Assembly: GCF_001552215.1 (NCBI RefSeq)
Contig: NZ_BCQT01000019.1
Location: 310,001-374,000 of the forward strand
Reading direction: 5' to 3'
Source of the DNA: Actinomadura macra NBRC 14102
Lineage (GTDB): Bacteria > Actinomycetota > Actinomycetes > Streptosporangiales > Streptosporangiaceae
Length of the DNA stretch: 64,000 nucleotides
Each line of letters starts with the position of its first letter. Position 1 is the stretch's first letter. The translations under genes and the position numbers were made by a program. Positions 33,788-42,881 of this stretch are shown one piece after another. The notes beneath the pieces were generated by a model. It saw only the letters and a program-made list of their open reading frames with translations, was not told the DNA's origin and did no database searches.

Positions 33788-35314
33788 GTGACCTACACCG
33801 CCAATCCGCTTCGGGACCCGCGGGACAAGCGCCTGCCGCGGGTGGCCGGGCCGTGCGTGCTCGTGCTCTTCGGGGTCACCGGGGACCTGGCGCGCAAGAA
33901 GCTCCTCCCGGCCATCTACGACCTGTCGAACCGGGGGCTGCTTCCGCCGGGCTTCTCCCTCGTCGGGTTCGCGCGCCGCGACTGGGAGAACGAGGACTTC
34001 CGGCAGATCGCCTATGAGGCGGTGAAGGCGCACGCCCGGACCCCGTTCCGCGAGGACGTGTGGACGCACCTGTCGGAGGGCATGCACTTCGTCCCCGGCG
34101 AGTTCAGCGACCCGGGCGCGTTCGACACGCTCGCGATGGCCGTGAAGGAGCTGGACGACAACCGCGGGACGGGCGGCAACTACGCCTTCTACCTGTCGAT
34201 TCCCCCGAAGTTCTTCCCACAGGTCGTCGAGCAGCTGCAGCGCAGCGGGCTGGCCGAGCGCAAGGAGCGCGCCTGGCGGCGGGTCGTCATCGAGAAGCCG
34301 TTCGGGCACAACCTGGCGAGCGCCAAGGAGCTGAACGACACCGTCCACCGCGTGTTCCCCGAGGAGTCGATCTTCCGGATCGACCACTACCTCGGCAAGG
34401 AGACGGTCCAGAACATCCTGGCGCTGCGGTTCGCCAACACGATGTACGAGCCGATCTGGAACCGCTCGTTTGTCGACCACGTGCAGATCACGATGGCCGA
34501 GGACATCGGCATCGGCGGGCGTGCCGGCTACTACGACGGCATCGGCGCGGCCCGCGACGTCATCCAGAACCACCTGCTGCAGTTGCTCGCGCTGACGGCG
34601 ATGGAGGAGCCGACGTCGTTCAGCGCCGAGGCCGTCCGCGCGGAGAAGGCGAAGATCCTCTCCTCGGTGCGGGTGCCCGGCGACCTCGCCCAGTCCACCG
34701 CGCGCGGCCAGTACGCCGCGGGCTGGCAGGGCGGCGTGAGCGTCCAGGGCTACCTGGAGGAGGAGGGCATCCCCGCCGACTCCCGTACCGAGACCTATGC
34801 CGCGGTCAAGCTGGAGATCGACAACCGCCGCTGGGCGGGCGTCCCGTTCTACCTGCGCACCGGCAAGCGCCTCAGCCGCCGGGTGACGGAGGTCGCGATG
34901 GTGTTCCAGCGGGCGCCGCACCTGCCGTTCTCCCACACCGACACCGAGGAACTCGGGCAGAACGTGCTGGTGATGCGCGTGCAGCCGGACGAGGGCATCA
35001 CGGTGCGGTTCGGGTCGAAGGTGCCGGGCACCTCGATGGAGATCCGCGACGTCAACATGGACTTCGCCTATGGCGAGTCGTTCACCGAGTCCTCCCCCGA
35101 GGCCTACGAGCGGCTGCTGCTGGACGTGCTGATCGGCGACCCGCCGCTGTTCCCGCGCCAGGAGGAGGTCGAGCTGTCCTGGAAGATCCTCGACCCGATC
35201 GAGGAGTACTGGGCGGAGCGGGGCAGCCTCGACCAGTACCGGTCCGGCGGCTACGGGCCCGACAGCGCCGACGAACTGATGGCGCGTGACGGGCGTTCTT
35301 GGAGGCGACTCTAA
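33788..35314 (+). CDS. zwf: Glucose-6-phosphate 1-dehydrogenase
   Basis: A 508-residue enzyme that oxidises glucose-6-phosphate to 6-phosphogluconolactone with NADP. The nucleotide-binding FGVTGDLARKKLLPA is at the N-terminus. The substrate/catalytic motif RIDHYLGKE is near residue 200, after VVIEKPFGHNLASA. GAGGGGG lies 7 nt before the GTG at 33788; the frame is open about 30 codons further upstream. It stands after the three PGI-fold genes and directly before opcA, the usual actinobacterial zwf-opcA-pgl order. Confidence 0.97.
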   Translation: MTYTANPLRDPRDKRLPRVAGPCVLVLFGVTGDLARKKLLPAIYDLSNRGLLPPGFSLVGFARRDWENEDFRQIAYEAVKAHARTPFREDVWTHLSEGMHFVPGEFSDPGAFDTLAMAVKELDDNRGTGGNYAFYLSIPPKFFPQVVEQLQRSGLAERKERAWRRVVIEKPFGHNLASAKELNDTVHRVFPEESIFRIDHYLGKETVQNILALRFANTMYEPIWNRSFVDHVQITMAEDIGIGGRAGYYDGIGAARDVIQNHLLQLLALTAMEEPTSFSAEAVRAEKAKILSSVRVPGDLAQSTARGQYAAGWQGGVSVQGYLEEEGIPADSRTETYAAVKLEIDNRRWAGVPFYLRTGKRLSRRVTEVAMVFQRAPHLPFSHTDTEELGQNVLVMRVQPDEGITVRFGSKVPGTSMEIRDVNMDFAYGESFTESSPEAYERLLLDVLIGDPPLFPRQEEVELSWKILDPIEEYWAERGSLDQYRSGGYGPDSADELMARDGRSWRRL

Positions 35315-35316
35315 CG

Positions 35317-36462
35317 ATGAACATCGATCTCACCGGCACCTCCACGCGCCGGATCCAGGAGGCGCTGACGCAGGCGCGGCACCTGATGGGCGGCCCGGCC
35401 GTCGGCATGGTGCTGACCTTGATCATCGTGACGGACGAGTCGGCGCAGTACGACGCGGTCCGCGCGGCCACCGAGGCGGCGCGCGAGCACCCGTGCCGGG
35501 TGCTGACCGTCATCTCCCGCGATCCGCGCGGTAGCTCCTCCCGGCTGGACGCCGAGATCCGGATGGGCGAGACCGGCCCCGGGGAGACCGTCCTGCTGCG
35601 CATGTACGGGCCGCTCGCCGAGCACGCCGACTCGGTGGTCGTCCCGCTGCTGATGCCCGACACCCCGGTGGTGACGTGGTGGCCGGGCGGCCAGGTGCCG
35701 AAACAGCCCGCCATGGACCCGCTCGGGCGGCTCGCGCAGCGCCGCGTCACCGACTCCTACGCGGCCCGCGACCGGCTGGGCACGCTCGCCCAGCTCGCCG
35801 AGGGCTACCGTCCGGGCGACACCGACTTCACCTGGACGCGGCTGACGTCGTGGCGGTCGCTGCTGGCGGCGGCGCTCGACCAGGACCACGAGGAGATCGT
35901 GTCCGGCGAGGTGGTCGCCGAGCCCGACAGCCCGAGCGCGGAGCTGCTGGCGGCGTGGCTGTCGATCCGGCTCGGCGTCGCCGTCGACCGGACGGTCTCC
36001 GAGGGCCCCGGCATCACCGGCGTGAAGCTGACGACGACGGGCGGCGACATCGTGCTGCACCGCCCGGACGGACGCGTCGCGACATTGTGCCGTCCCGGAC
36101 AGCCCGACCGCCAGGTGTCGCTGGTGCGGCGCCCGATGGCCGAACTGCTGGCCGAAGAGCTGCGGCGCCTCGACCCCGACGAGGTCTACCAGGAGGCGGC
36201 GGCACGGTTCGCCAAGGACCTGGCGGGCGGCGCGACCAGCGAGGGCCTCGCGAGCGAGCCGGTGTCGGCCACGGCCGAGGCGGCCACGACCGAGGCCGCG
36301 GGGCGGGAGGCCGAGGAGAGTGGCCGTCCCGCCGCGCCGGACGGGGCGCCGCGGTCCGCGACGCCCAAGCCGTCGGCCCCCAAGCCCGCGGCTCCTCGGC
36401 CACCCGGGGGTAAGCCGACGGCGAGGAAGCCGGGGCACGGCAGACCGGCGGGGGACGCGTGA
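35317..36462 (+). CDS. opcA: Glucose-6-phosphate dehydrogenase assembly protein OpcA
   Basis: A 381-residue protein needed for full activity or assembly of Zwf, known from cyanobacteria and actinobacteria. Seen: VGMVLTLIIVTDE, then LRMYGPLAEHADSVVVPLLMPDTPVVTWWPG, DPLGRLAQRRVTDS and ELLAAWLSIRLGV, all typical of OpcA. The last ~75 residues form a low-complexity Ala/Pro/Lys-rich tail. The ATG at 35317 lies 2 nt after the zwf stop with GGAGG upstream; an earlier in-frame TTG at 35299 is less likely. It overlaps pgl by 4 nt. Confidence 0.95.
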   Translation: MNIDLTGTSTRRIQEALTQARHLMGGPAVGMVLTLIIVTDESAQYDAVRAATEAAREHPCRVLTVISRDPRGSSSRLDAEIRMGETGPGETVLLRMYGPLAEHADSVVVPLLMPDTPVVTWWPGGQVPKQPAMDPLGRLAQRRVTDSYAARDRLGTLAQLAEGYRPGDTDFTWTRLTSWRSLLAAALDQDHEEIVSGEVVAEPDSPSAELLAAWLSIRLGVAVDRTVSEGPGITGVKLTTTGGDIVLHRPDGRVATLCRPGQPDRQVSLVRRPMAELLAEELRRLDPDEVYQEAAARFAKDLAGGATSEGLASEPVSATAEAATTEAAGREAEESGRPAAPDGAPRSATPKPSAPKPAAPRPPGGKPTARKPGHGRPAGDA

Positions 36463-37238
36463 CGCCCCCCGGCATCGTGATCCACCGCGACCAGGACGTG
36501 CTCGCCGCGGCTGTCGCGGCGCGGCTGGTGACGCGGATCGCCGACGCCCAGGCGGCGCGCGGGTCGGCGTCGGTCGTGCTGACCGGCGGGGGCGTGGGCA
36601 CGGCGGTGCTCGCCGCGCTCGCCGCCTCGCCGGCGCGGGACGCGGTCGACTGGCGGAACCTCGACGTGTGGTGGGGGGACGAGCGCTTCCTGCCGTCCGG
36701 CGACCCCGAGCGCAACGAGACCGGCGCCCGGGCGGCGCTGCTCGACCATGTGCCCGTGGATCCAGTGCGGGTGCATCCGATGGCGCCGTCGGACGGGGCG
36801 GACGGCGACGCCCCTGACGCCGCCGCGGCGCGGTACGCCGCCGAGTTGCGCGCGGCGGTGCGCCCCGCGGACCACGGCCCGGTCCCGTCGTTTGACGTGC
36901 TGATGCTGGGCGTCGGGCCGGACGCGCACGTCGCGTCCCTGTTCCCCGGGATGCCCGCGCTGCGGGACGAGCGCCCGGTGGTGGCGGTGCTCGGCGCGCC
37001 GAAACCGCCACCGACCCGGATCTCCTTGACGTTCGCGTCCCTGCGCGCGGCGCGCGAGGTGTGGGTGCTCGCCGCGGGCGCGTCGAAGGCGAAGGCCGTC
37101 CGGCTGGGGCTGACAGAGCCGACGTCTGAGCAGGCGCCCGTCGCGGGCGCGCGCGGGCGTGAGCGCACGCTTTTCCTGCTCGACCGGGACGCCGCGTCGG
37201 AGCTGCCGCCGGGCGCCGGGCGGAGCGCCTCCTCTTGA
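36459..37238 (+). CDS. pgl: 6-phosphogluconolactonase
   Basis: A 259-residue hydrolase that opens 6-phosphogluconolactone, the product of Zwf. It belongs to the NagB/DevB family: VVLTGGGVGTAVLAAL, then NLDVWWGDERFLPSGDPERNE, LMLGVGPDAHVASLFPG and TRISLTFASLRAAREVWVLAAGASKA. GTG start overlapping the opcA stop (GTGA). It closes the zwf-opcA-pgl operon. The 6-phosphogluconate dehydrogenase gene (gnd) is not in this window. Confidence 0.95.
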   Translation: MTPPGIVIHRDQDVLAAAVAARLVTRIADAQAARGSASVVLTGGGVGTAVLAALAASPARDAVDWRNLDVWWGDERFLPSGDPERNETGARAALLDHVPVDPVRVHPMAPSDGADGDAPDAAAARYAAELRAAVRPADHGPVPSFDVLMLGVGPDAHVASLFPGMPALRDERPVVAVLGAPKPPPTRISLTFASLRAAREVWVLAAGASKAKAVRLGLTEPTSEQAPVAGARGRERTLFLLDRDAASELPPGAGRSASS

Positions 37239-37248
37239 GGTCATGGCG

Positions 37249-37262
37249 GTGCCGCGCGGCAC
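37249..37262. terminator. Palindrome after pgl
   Basis: GTGCCGCGCGGCAC is a perfect 14-bp palindrome just after the pgl stop codon. It may contribute to termination of the pentose phosphate transcript, but no T-run follows. Confidence 0.3.
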
Positions 37263-37404
37263 GGAGGCTCGGGCCGCGCGGTGCTGGTGGGTGGCCGGAG
37301 GGCGGCGCGGCGGGCGAACGCTATCGACACATCCGCATTTATTCGACGAAACCGTGCATACCCTCACAGGGAAGACCCGCGTCGAGTGAAGAGGAGGGTC
37401 CGAA

Positions 37405-38601
37405 GTGCTCCAGGGCCGAGTCGGACCGGCGAGCGCGGCGATCATCGCGGCGGTGGCCGTCGCCGCCGCCGGATGCTCGTCCGGAGGCGGCGGCAAGGGC
37501 GGAAGCGGCGGCGACGCCAGGGAACCCGCCAAGCTCGCCATCACCCCCGCGACCGGGACCAGGCAGGTCGCTCCCGAGCAGCCCGTCACCGTCAAGGCCG
37601 ACAAGGGGAAGCTCACGAGTGTCACCCTCACCTACGGCAAGAACCAGAAGGCCGCGGGCAAGCTGGCCGCGGACGGCACGTCCTGGAAGTCGGCGTCGAA
37701 CCTGCGCCCGGCCACGACCTACACGGTGACGGCACGGGGCAGCGGCGACGGAGGGGCGCAGGTCACCGCGACGTCCACGTTCACCACGCTCACGCCGCGC
37801 AAGAAGCTGGAGAGCGGCATGTCGCCGCTGGAGGGCGAGACCGTCGGCGTCGGGATGCCGGTCCAGCTGCTGCTGTCCAGACCGGTGAGCACCAAGGAGG
37901 GCAAGTCCGCCGTCGAGCGCGCCCTTGAGGTGCGGATGTCCAAGCCCGTCCAGGGCGCCTGGTACTGGATCAGCGACAAGGAGGTCGACTTCCGGCCCCG
38001 CGACTACTGGCCCGCCGGCGAGAAGGTGAAGGTCATCGCGCACCTGGCGGGCCTCAAGGCGGGCGAGGGCATGTACGGCATGAGGGACCGCACCCTCACC
38101 TTCACGGTCGGCCCCCGGCACATCACCACCATCGACGCCAAGCAGCACCGCGCGACGGTGACCAACGGCGGCGCGACCGTCCGGACCATGAAGGTCAGCC
38201 TCGGAAAGCCCGGCCACGACAGCTACAGCGGGACGATGATCGCGCAGGAGAAGGCGGCGCACATCGTCATGGACTCGGCCACCACCGGCGACCCCGGCGA
38301 GTACCGCATCCCGACGAAATGGAACGTCCGGATGACCTACAGCGGGACGTTCGTGCACTCGGCGCCGTGGTCCACCGACTCGCAGGGCAACGACAACGTC
38401 AGCCACGGATGCGTGAACGCCTCACCGTCGGACGCCAAGTGGTTCTTCGACTTCACCAACCGCGGCGATGTCATCAAGGTGACCGGGACCTCCCGGCGGC
38501 TCCAGTTCGGCAACGGCCCCACGCCGTGGGCCAAGTCCTGGGACGCGTGGCTGGCGGGCAGCGCGCTCGGAGCCCCGGTGACCGGCGCCCCGCTGAACTG
38601 A
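37405..38601 (+). CDS. L,D-transpeptidase lipoprotein (LdtMt2-like)
   Basis: A 398-residue cell-wall enzyme that makes 3-3 peptidoglycan cross-links. The signal peptide ends in a lipobox AAAG-C24. Two Ig-like domains follow (about 45-135 and 140-240), then a YkuD catalytic domain from about residue 245 containing HSAPWS and SHGCVN with catalytic H334 and C336. The C-terminal tail GPTPWAKSWDAWLAG is a feature of actinobacterial Ldts. GAGGAGGG lies upstream of the GTG start. It is a lone gene after pgl, bounded by a strong hairpin. Confidence 0.94.
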   Translation: MLQGRVGPASAAIIAAVAVAAAGCSSGGGGKGGSGGDAREPAKLAITPATGTRQVAPEQPVTVKADKGKLTSVTLTYGKNQKAAGKLAADGTSWKSASNLRPATTYTVTARGSGDGGAQVTATSTFTTLTPRKKLESGMSPLEGETVGVGMPVQLLLSRPVSTKEGKSAVERALEVRMSKPVQGAWYWISDKEVDFRPRDYWPAGEKVKVIAHLAGLKAGEGMYGMRDRTLTFTVGPRHITTIDAKQHRATVTNGGATVRTMKVSLGKPGHDSYSGTMIAQEKAAHIVMDSATTGDPGEYRIPTKWNVRMTYSGTFVHSAPWSTDSQGNDNVSHGCVNASPSDAKWFFDFTNRGDVIKVTGTSRRLQFGNGPTPWAKSWDAWLAGSALGAPVTGAPLN

Positions 38602-38602
38602 C

Positions 38603-38632
38603 GCGGGCGGCGCCCGGCCGGACGCCGCCCGC
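38603..38632. terminator. Strong hairpin terminator after the L,D-transpeptidase
   Basis: A perfect 10-bp stem (GCGGGCGGCG / CGCCGCCCGC) with a 10-nt loop begins right after the stop codon. It serves this gene and perhaps the convergent peptidase gene. Confidence 0.7.
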
Positions 38633-38694
38633 TCGCACGTCAGCTTCGTGCGACTCAGCTATGCACAGATCAGCACTGCGTAGGGATGCGCAGG

Positions 38695-40260
38695 TCAGCG
38701 CTGTGGAGCGCAGGTGAGGTCGTGCTCGGGCAGGCGGCCGGTGGCGAGGTAGCCGTTGACCCGGTCGTTCACGCAGGCGTTCGGGTAGCCGCGCTGGTAG
38801 GGCGCGTGGACGTTCGCGGACAGCGTGATCATTCGGGAGCCGTCCAGCAGACGGTGCAGGCCCACGTTGCTCGCGTAGTCGGTGCGGGTGTCACCGGTCG
38901 CCGCGACCATCAGCGCGGGCACGTGACCACCGACCTTCACCGGCTCCTCGCGGGGCTGTACCGGCCAGAACACGCAGGGGTTGACGCTGTAGGCGAGGGC
39001 GCCGAAGAACGGGCTGTCCTTCCGGTGCCGCTGGACATCGCGCCAGTAGACCTCCGGGTCGCGGACCGGCGCGGCGTCTCCGCACAGGATCGCGCTCTGG
39101 CCGCTGCCATAGCGCGACTCGGCGCCGGTCAGCAGGAACGCCAGCTCCTCGTCCAGCGCCTTGGTCGGCTCTGCCGCCCCCTCCGCGGCGGCCTTCCGCA
39201 GCACCCGGACGGACTCGGCGAGGTCGGCCCGCGCCGCGTCCTCGTCGGTGCCGAGGTTGTCGAAGAGCACGACGGGGACCGTTCCATCGTCCACGCGGTG
39301 CCGGCCCACGTGCAGCGGCTCGCGCGCGGAGGCTCGCAGGATCCCGCGCACGGTGGCGAGCACCTCGGCGCGGGTGTCTCCGAGCCCGTACCGGGCGTTC
39401 CGCTCCGCCGTCCAGGCCGCCCAGTCGCCGAGCGCCCGCTCGTTCGCGGTCTCGGTCCCCATCAGCAGCCGGGGTCCCCAGCGCGCCGGGTCGACCGAGC
39501 TGTCCAGGACGGTCCGGGCCAGTCGGCCGGGGAACATCGCCGCGTAGACGGCCCCGAGATAGGTGCCGTAGGACGCGCCGTTGTAGGCGACCTTCCGCTC
39601 ACCGAGCGCGCCGCGGACGATGTCCATGTCGCGGGCGATGTTGCGGGTGCTGATGTGGGGCAGCACGTCGCCGTTCGTCCGTGCGCACCGTCCCGCCAGG
39701 TCCTTGGCGAACGCGACGGCCCGATCGAACCCGGCCCGGTCCTCCCCCGCCGACTTGATCCAGGTGCCGCTGGGCCAGCCGCAGTCGACGGGCGCGCTGC
39801 GGCCGAGTGAGCGCGGGTCCATGCCGACGAGGTCGTAGCGCGGCCCCGCCTCGCCCATGATCCCGCGCATGTACGGCGGCATGTCGATCGCCGGACCGGG
39901 ACCGCCGCCGTTGAGGATCATCGTGCCGATCCGGTGCTCGCGGTCGGACGCCGGGAGCCGGGAGATCGCGATCTTGATCGTGCGTCCGCCGGGCCGGGCG
40001 TAGTCGAGCGGGACGGTCACGTCCGCGCACCGCGCACCGGCCTCGTCCAGTTCCCGGCCGACCTGGTCGTCGGGGCCGAGGGTGCACGCCTTCCACTGCG
40101 GGTGCTGGGAGTAGAAGCGCCCAAGGCCCCCGCCTCCGGACGTTTCCCACGCCCGCGCCGGGGCCGGCAGGGCCGCGGTGCCGGCCATCACGGCGCCCCC
40201 GGCGAACAGCGCGACCGCCCGCCGGGCGCCCTTGCTCCGTCTGGGTTCTGTGTCTGTCAT
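38695..40260 (-). CDS. Secreted S33-family tripeptidyl aminopeptidase (alpha/beta hydrolase)
   Basis: A 521-residue exported hydrolase. The N-terminus has a basic stretch (RRSKGARRAVALF), a hydrophobic core and an Ala-rich cleavage region ending near ARA, i.e. a signal peptide. The fold matches Streptomyces Tap/SlpD-type peptidases: ILNGGGPGPAIDMP near the oxyanion loop, the nucleophile serine in NGASYGTYLGAVYA, the acid in ATGDTRTDYA, and the base histidine in ANVHAPYQRGYPNACV. Cysteines in CGWPSG, LCGDAAP and CVFWP fit the family's disulfides. It probably trims peptides outside the cell. ATG start; single gene. Confidence 0.87.
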   Translation of the reverse strand: MTDTEPRRSKGARRAVALFAGGAVMAGTAALPAPARAWETSGGGGLGRFYSQHPQWKACTLGPDDQVGRELDEAGARCADVTVPLDYARPGGRTIKIAISRLPASDREHRIGTMILNGGGPGPAIDMPPYMRGIMGEAGPRYDLVGMDPRSLGRSAPVDCGWPSGTWIKSAGEDRAGFDRAVAFAKDLAGRCARTNGDVLPHISTRNIARDMDIVRGALGERKVAYNGASYGTYLGAVYAAMFPGRLARTVLDSSVDPARWGPRLLMGTETANERALGDWAAWTAERNARYGLGDTRAEVLATVRGILRASAREPLHVGRHRVDDGTVPVVLFDNLGTDEDAARADLAESVRVLRKAAAEGAAEPTKALDEELAFLLTGAESRYGSGQSAILCGDAAPVRDPEVYWRDVQRHRKDSPFFGALAYSVNPCVFWPVQPREEPVKVGGHVPALMVAATGDTRTDYASNVGLHRLLDGSRMITLSANVHAPYQRGYPNACVNDRVNGYLATGRLPEHDLTCAPQR

Positions 40261-40426
40261 GTGCTCTGACGCTATGCGGCCGGGGTCGTCCGCGCAGTGC
40301 GGCGATCACCCCGGACGCGCCTCGGGACAGCCGCACGGGCGAACTGGGGCAAGCCCCATGTACGCCCCCGCGCCATCGGCGCCGGGACGGTACCGACCTA
40401 AGTCACGAGGCTCCCGACCTGCGCCT

Positions 40427-40447
40427 ACTGCCGGACGGGACGGCAGT
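40427..40447. promoter_or_regulatory. Inverted repeat over the histidine-kinase promoter
   Basis: ACTGCCG-N7-CGGCAGT, perfect 7-nt arms, ends 3 nt before the -10-like TAGCGT (40451). Its place between -35 and -10 suggests an operator, perhaps for autoregulation by the response regulator of this locus. Confidence 0.4.
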
Positions 40448-40450
40448 CGA

Positions 40451-40456
40451 TAGCGT
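40451..40456 (+). promoter_or_regulatory. Candidate -10 box, leaderless histidine kinase
   Basis: TAGCGT ends 7 nt before the GTG at 40464, with no Shine-Dalgarno. Confidence 0.45.
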
Positions 40457-40463
40457 TGAGCAG

Positions 40464-41627
40464 GTGGACCTCCGGCGATCGTGGCGCGACTGGCTCGGTG
40501 ACGTGGGCGTCACGGCCGCGGCCGTGGCGCTCGGGCTGGTGATGCTCCAGGCGTCGCTGAACGACTTTCCCGATCCGGAGAAGATCGCCGTTTCGCGGGA
40601 CGTGACGATCGGCGCGGTCACCTGGGTCGTCCTGCTGCTGTTCCGCCGCCGCCACCCGGTGCCGGTCGCGGTGGCGATGATGGCCGGGCAGGTGCTGGCC
40701 TCCACGGCGCTCGGCTCGGCCGCGCTCGCGGTGTTCTCCGTCGCCGTCCACCGACCCTGGCGCACGTCCCTGATGGTCGCCCTCACGAACATGCTCGTGC
40801 TCGTCATGGTGTTCTGGCTCTCGCCCCTGTCCGATCGCGAGTTCCGCGAGGGAGTCCTCACCTTCGGGCTGATGTACGGGGCGCTGGTCAGCACCGGCAT
40901 GCTGGTGCGCTCCCGGCGGCAGCTCATCGAGTCCCTGCGGGAGCGGGCGCGCTCGGCCGAGGCGGAGCAGCGGCTGCGCGTCGAGGAGGCCCGGCTGCTG
41001 GAACGCGAGCGCATCGCTCGCGAGATGCACGACGTCCTCGCGCACCGGATCTCGCTCCTGGCGGTGCACGCGGGCGCGCTGGAGTTCCGCCCGGACGCGC
41101 CCGCCGACCAGCGGGAGGCCGCCGGGATCATCCGGCAGAGCGCCTACGAGGCGATGGAGGACCTGCGCGAGGTGATCGGGGTGCTGCGCGACGACGTGCA
41201 CGGCGGCCCGCCCGGCGACGACCCCGAGCGCCCGCAGCCCACGCTCCACGACGTGGCGGCGCTGGTCGGGGAGTCGCGCCGCGCCGGGGCGCGGGTGACC
41301 CTGGACGACCGGGTCCCCGACCCGGCGGCCGTCCCGGCGCGGGTGGGCCGGCACGCCTACCGGATCGTCCAGGAGGGCTTGACCAACGCCCGCAAGCACG
41401 CGCCCGGCGCCCCCGTGCGCGTCGTGCTGGACCTGTCCGGAGGGACGGCCCTGACCATCGAGATCGTCAACGCGCTGGCGCCCGGCCCGCCGCCGCGCCC
41501 GCTGCCCGGTGCCGGGGCGGGGCTCGTCGGCCTCGGCGAGCGGGTGGCCACGCTGGGCGGGACGCTGGAGCACGGCCGTACCGACGGCGGCCGGTTCCGG
41601 CTGCGCGCACGCCTGCCCCTCCCCTAG
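40464..41627 (+). CDS. Sensor histidine kinase (HisKA_3 type)
   Basis: A 387-residue membrane kinase. Residues 10-150 contain four to five hydrophobic helices. A basic coiled linker (residues 150-185) leads to the phospho-accepting H189 in ARLLERERIAREMHDVLAHR. The ATPase domain shows the N-box EGLTNARKHAPGAP and GAGAGLVGLGERV. It presumably phosphorylates the NarL-type regulator at 42158; a PPOX gene stands between them. The signal is unknown. Confidence 0.91.
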   Translation: MDLRRSWRDWLGDVGVTAAAVALGLVMLQASLNDFPDPEKIAVSRDVTIGAVTWVVLLLFRRRHPVPVAVAMMAGQVLASTALGSAALAVFSVAVHRPWRTSLMVALTNMLVLVMVFWLSPLSDREFREGVLTFGLMYGALVSTGMLVRSRRQLIESLRERARSAEAEQRLRVEEARLLERERIAREMHDVLAHRISLLAVHAGALEFRPDAPADQREAAGIIRQSAYEAMEDLREVIGVLRDDVHGGPPGDDPERPQPTLHDVAALVGESRRAGARVTLDDRVPDPAAVPARVGRHAYRIVQEGLTNARKHAPGAPVRVVLDLSGGTALTIEIVNALAPGPPPRPLPGAGAGLVGLGERVATLGGTLEHGRTDGGRFRLRARLPLP

Positions 41628-41687
41628 TGATCGATCTCGCGCATCCGTCATGCATGGGCCGCGGCGGTGGGGGGCATGGGGTAGGAC

Positions 41688-42116
41688 ATGGCATCTGAGT
41701 CGTCCGCGAGACCCCTTCTGGAAGAGCTCGATCGCGCGGAGTGCCTGCGCCTGATCGCCCCGGGCGGCATCGGGCGGGTGGCCTACGACGACGGCGAGGG
41801 GCCCACGGTGGTCCCGGTCAACTACGCCGTCGACGGCGAATCGGTGATCTTCCGGACCTCGGTGTCGGGACGGCTGAACCGCAGCCTGCTGACGGCCGTG
41901 ACGGGCGGTGACGTCCGGGCGGCGTTCGAGGTCGATCACATCGAGGAGACGAGCCGGCAGGGGTGGAGCGTGCTGCTGCGCGGCGGCGCCCACCGGCTGT
42001 CGGACGAGGAGCGCGACAAGGCGGTGCGGGTCGATCCGTGGCCGGGCGGCGAGCGGGAGGCGTGGTTCCGGCTGGCGGCGACGGAGGTGAGCGGCCGCCG
42101 CCTGGGCGAGCCGTGA
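41688..42116 (+). CDS. PPOX-like split-barrel flavin/F420-binding protein
   Basis: A 142-residue protein of the pyridoxamine-5'-phosphate-oxidase-like split beta-barrel family. The start LLEELDRAECLRLIAPGGIGRVAY, the strand VVPVNYAVDGESVIFRTS and VRAAFEVDHIEETSRQGWSVLLRGGAHRL match the nitroimidazole-resistance/NimA-like branch, which binds FMN or F420. It lies between a sensor kinase and its response regulator, so it may be a flavin-binding accessory or an output of the system; that is inferred. ATG start with only a weak ribosome site. Confidence 0.85.
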   Translation: MASESSARPLLEELDRAECLRLIAPGGIGRVAYDDGEGPTVVPVNYAVDGESVIFRTSVSGRLNRSLLTAVTGGDVRAAFEVDHIEETSRQGWSVLLRGGAHRLSDEERDKAVRVDPWPGGEREAWFRLAATEVSGRRLGEP

Positions 42117-42145
42117 TCCGGGCGGTCCGAAGGCGTCCGGGGCCG

Positions 42146-42151
42146 TAGAGT
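42146..42151 (+). promoter_or_regulatory. Candidate -10 box, leaderless response regulator
   Basis: TAGAGT ends 6 nt before the ATG at 42158. The regulator may thus have its own promoter apart from the kinase. Confidence 0.45.
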
Positions 42152-42157
42152 GACGGG

Positions 42158-42841
42158 ATGGACTCACCACCCATCCGCGTGCTCATCGTGGACGACGACG
42201 CGCTCGTGCGGGCGGGGCTGTCGATGATGCTGGCGAGCGCCGGGGACCTGGAGGTGGTGGGGGATGTCGCCGACGGCGCCGAGGTCGTGCCCGCGGTGAA
42301 CGCCCACCGGCCCGATGTCGTCCTGATGGACATCCGGATGCCACGGTTGGACGGACTCGCGGCCACCGAGCGGCTGCGCACCCGCCGCGAACCGCCCGAG
42401 ATCATCATCCTGACGACCTTCGACACCGATGAGCACATCCTGCGCGCGATGCGGGCCGGGGCGAGCGGGTTCCTGCTCAAGCACACCCCGCCGCCGGAGA
42501 TCGTCCGGGCGATCCGGCAGGTCGCGGCGGGCGAGCCGATGGTGTCGCCCGCCGTGATGCGCAAGATGATGACCTATGTCGCGGGTGCCGGCGTCGATCC
42601 GCGCCGCGACCGCGCCCGCGAACTGCTCGGCCGGCTGAGCGAGGGCGAGCGGGCGGTCGCGGCCCTCGTCGGGCGCGGCAGGACCAACAGCGAGATCGGC
42701 CGGGACCTGTCGCTCAGCGTCGCGACCGTGAAGGCGTACGTGTCGCGGCTGCTGACGAAGCTGGAGCTGAACAACCGGGTGCAGATCGCCCTGCTGGTCC
42801 ACGACGCGGCGATCACCGACTCCGCCGGCCGGCCCGACTGA
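42158..42841 (+). CDS. NarL/FixJ-family response regulator
   Basis: A 227-residue regulator. The receiver domain has D12-D13-D14, phospho-acceptor D58 (VVLMDIRMPRLDG) and the conserved lysine in GFLLKHTPP. The C-terminal LuxR-type HTH (about 155-210) includes LSEGERAVAALVGRGRTNSEIGRDLSLSVATVKAYVSRLL. The likely partner is the histidine kinase two genes upstream. It is convergent with the MFS transporter gene, with a hairpin in the 40-bp gap. Confidence 0.94.
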   Translation: MDSPPIRVLIVDDDALVRAGLSMMLASAGDLEVVGDVADGAEVVPAVNAHRPDVVLMDIRMPRLDGLAATERLRTRREPPEIIILTTFDTDEHILRAMRAGASGFLLKHTPPPEIVRAIRQVAAGEPMVSPAVMRKMMTYVAGAGVDPRRDRARELLGRLSEGERAVAALVGRGRTNSEIGRDLSLSVATVKAYVSRLLTKLELNNRVQIALLVHDAAITDSAGRPD

Positions 42842-42859
42842 CCCGCGCCGTGCCGCGGG
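42842..42859. terminator. Hairpin between response regulator and MFS gene
   Basis: CCCGCG-CCGTGC-CGCGGG forms a 6-bp all-GC stem in the gap between these convergent genes. Confidence 0.45.
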
Positions 42860-42881
42860 GGCCGGTCGGGCGCGTGCGAGG

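Noticed and set aside
33582..33791. 69-codon open frame overlapping the end of PGI-fold copy 3 and the start of zwf
   Set aside because: The ATG overlaps the copy 3 stop, but the product is low-complexity with no family features and runs through the putative operator and the zwf ribosome site. More likely chance.
38633..38694. Imperfect direct repeats (CAGATCAGCACTGCG / CAGGTCAGCGCTGTG)
   Set aside because: Short, divergent and partly inside the peptidase stop region; no feature could be supported.
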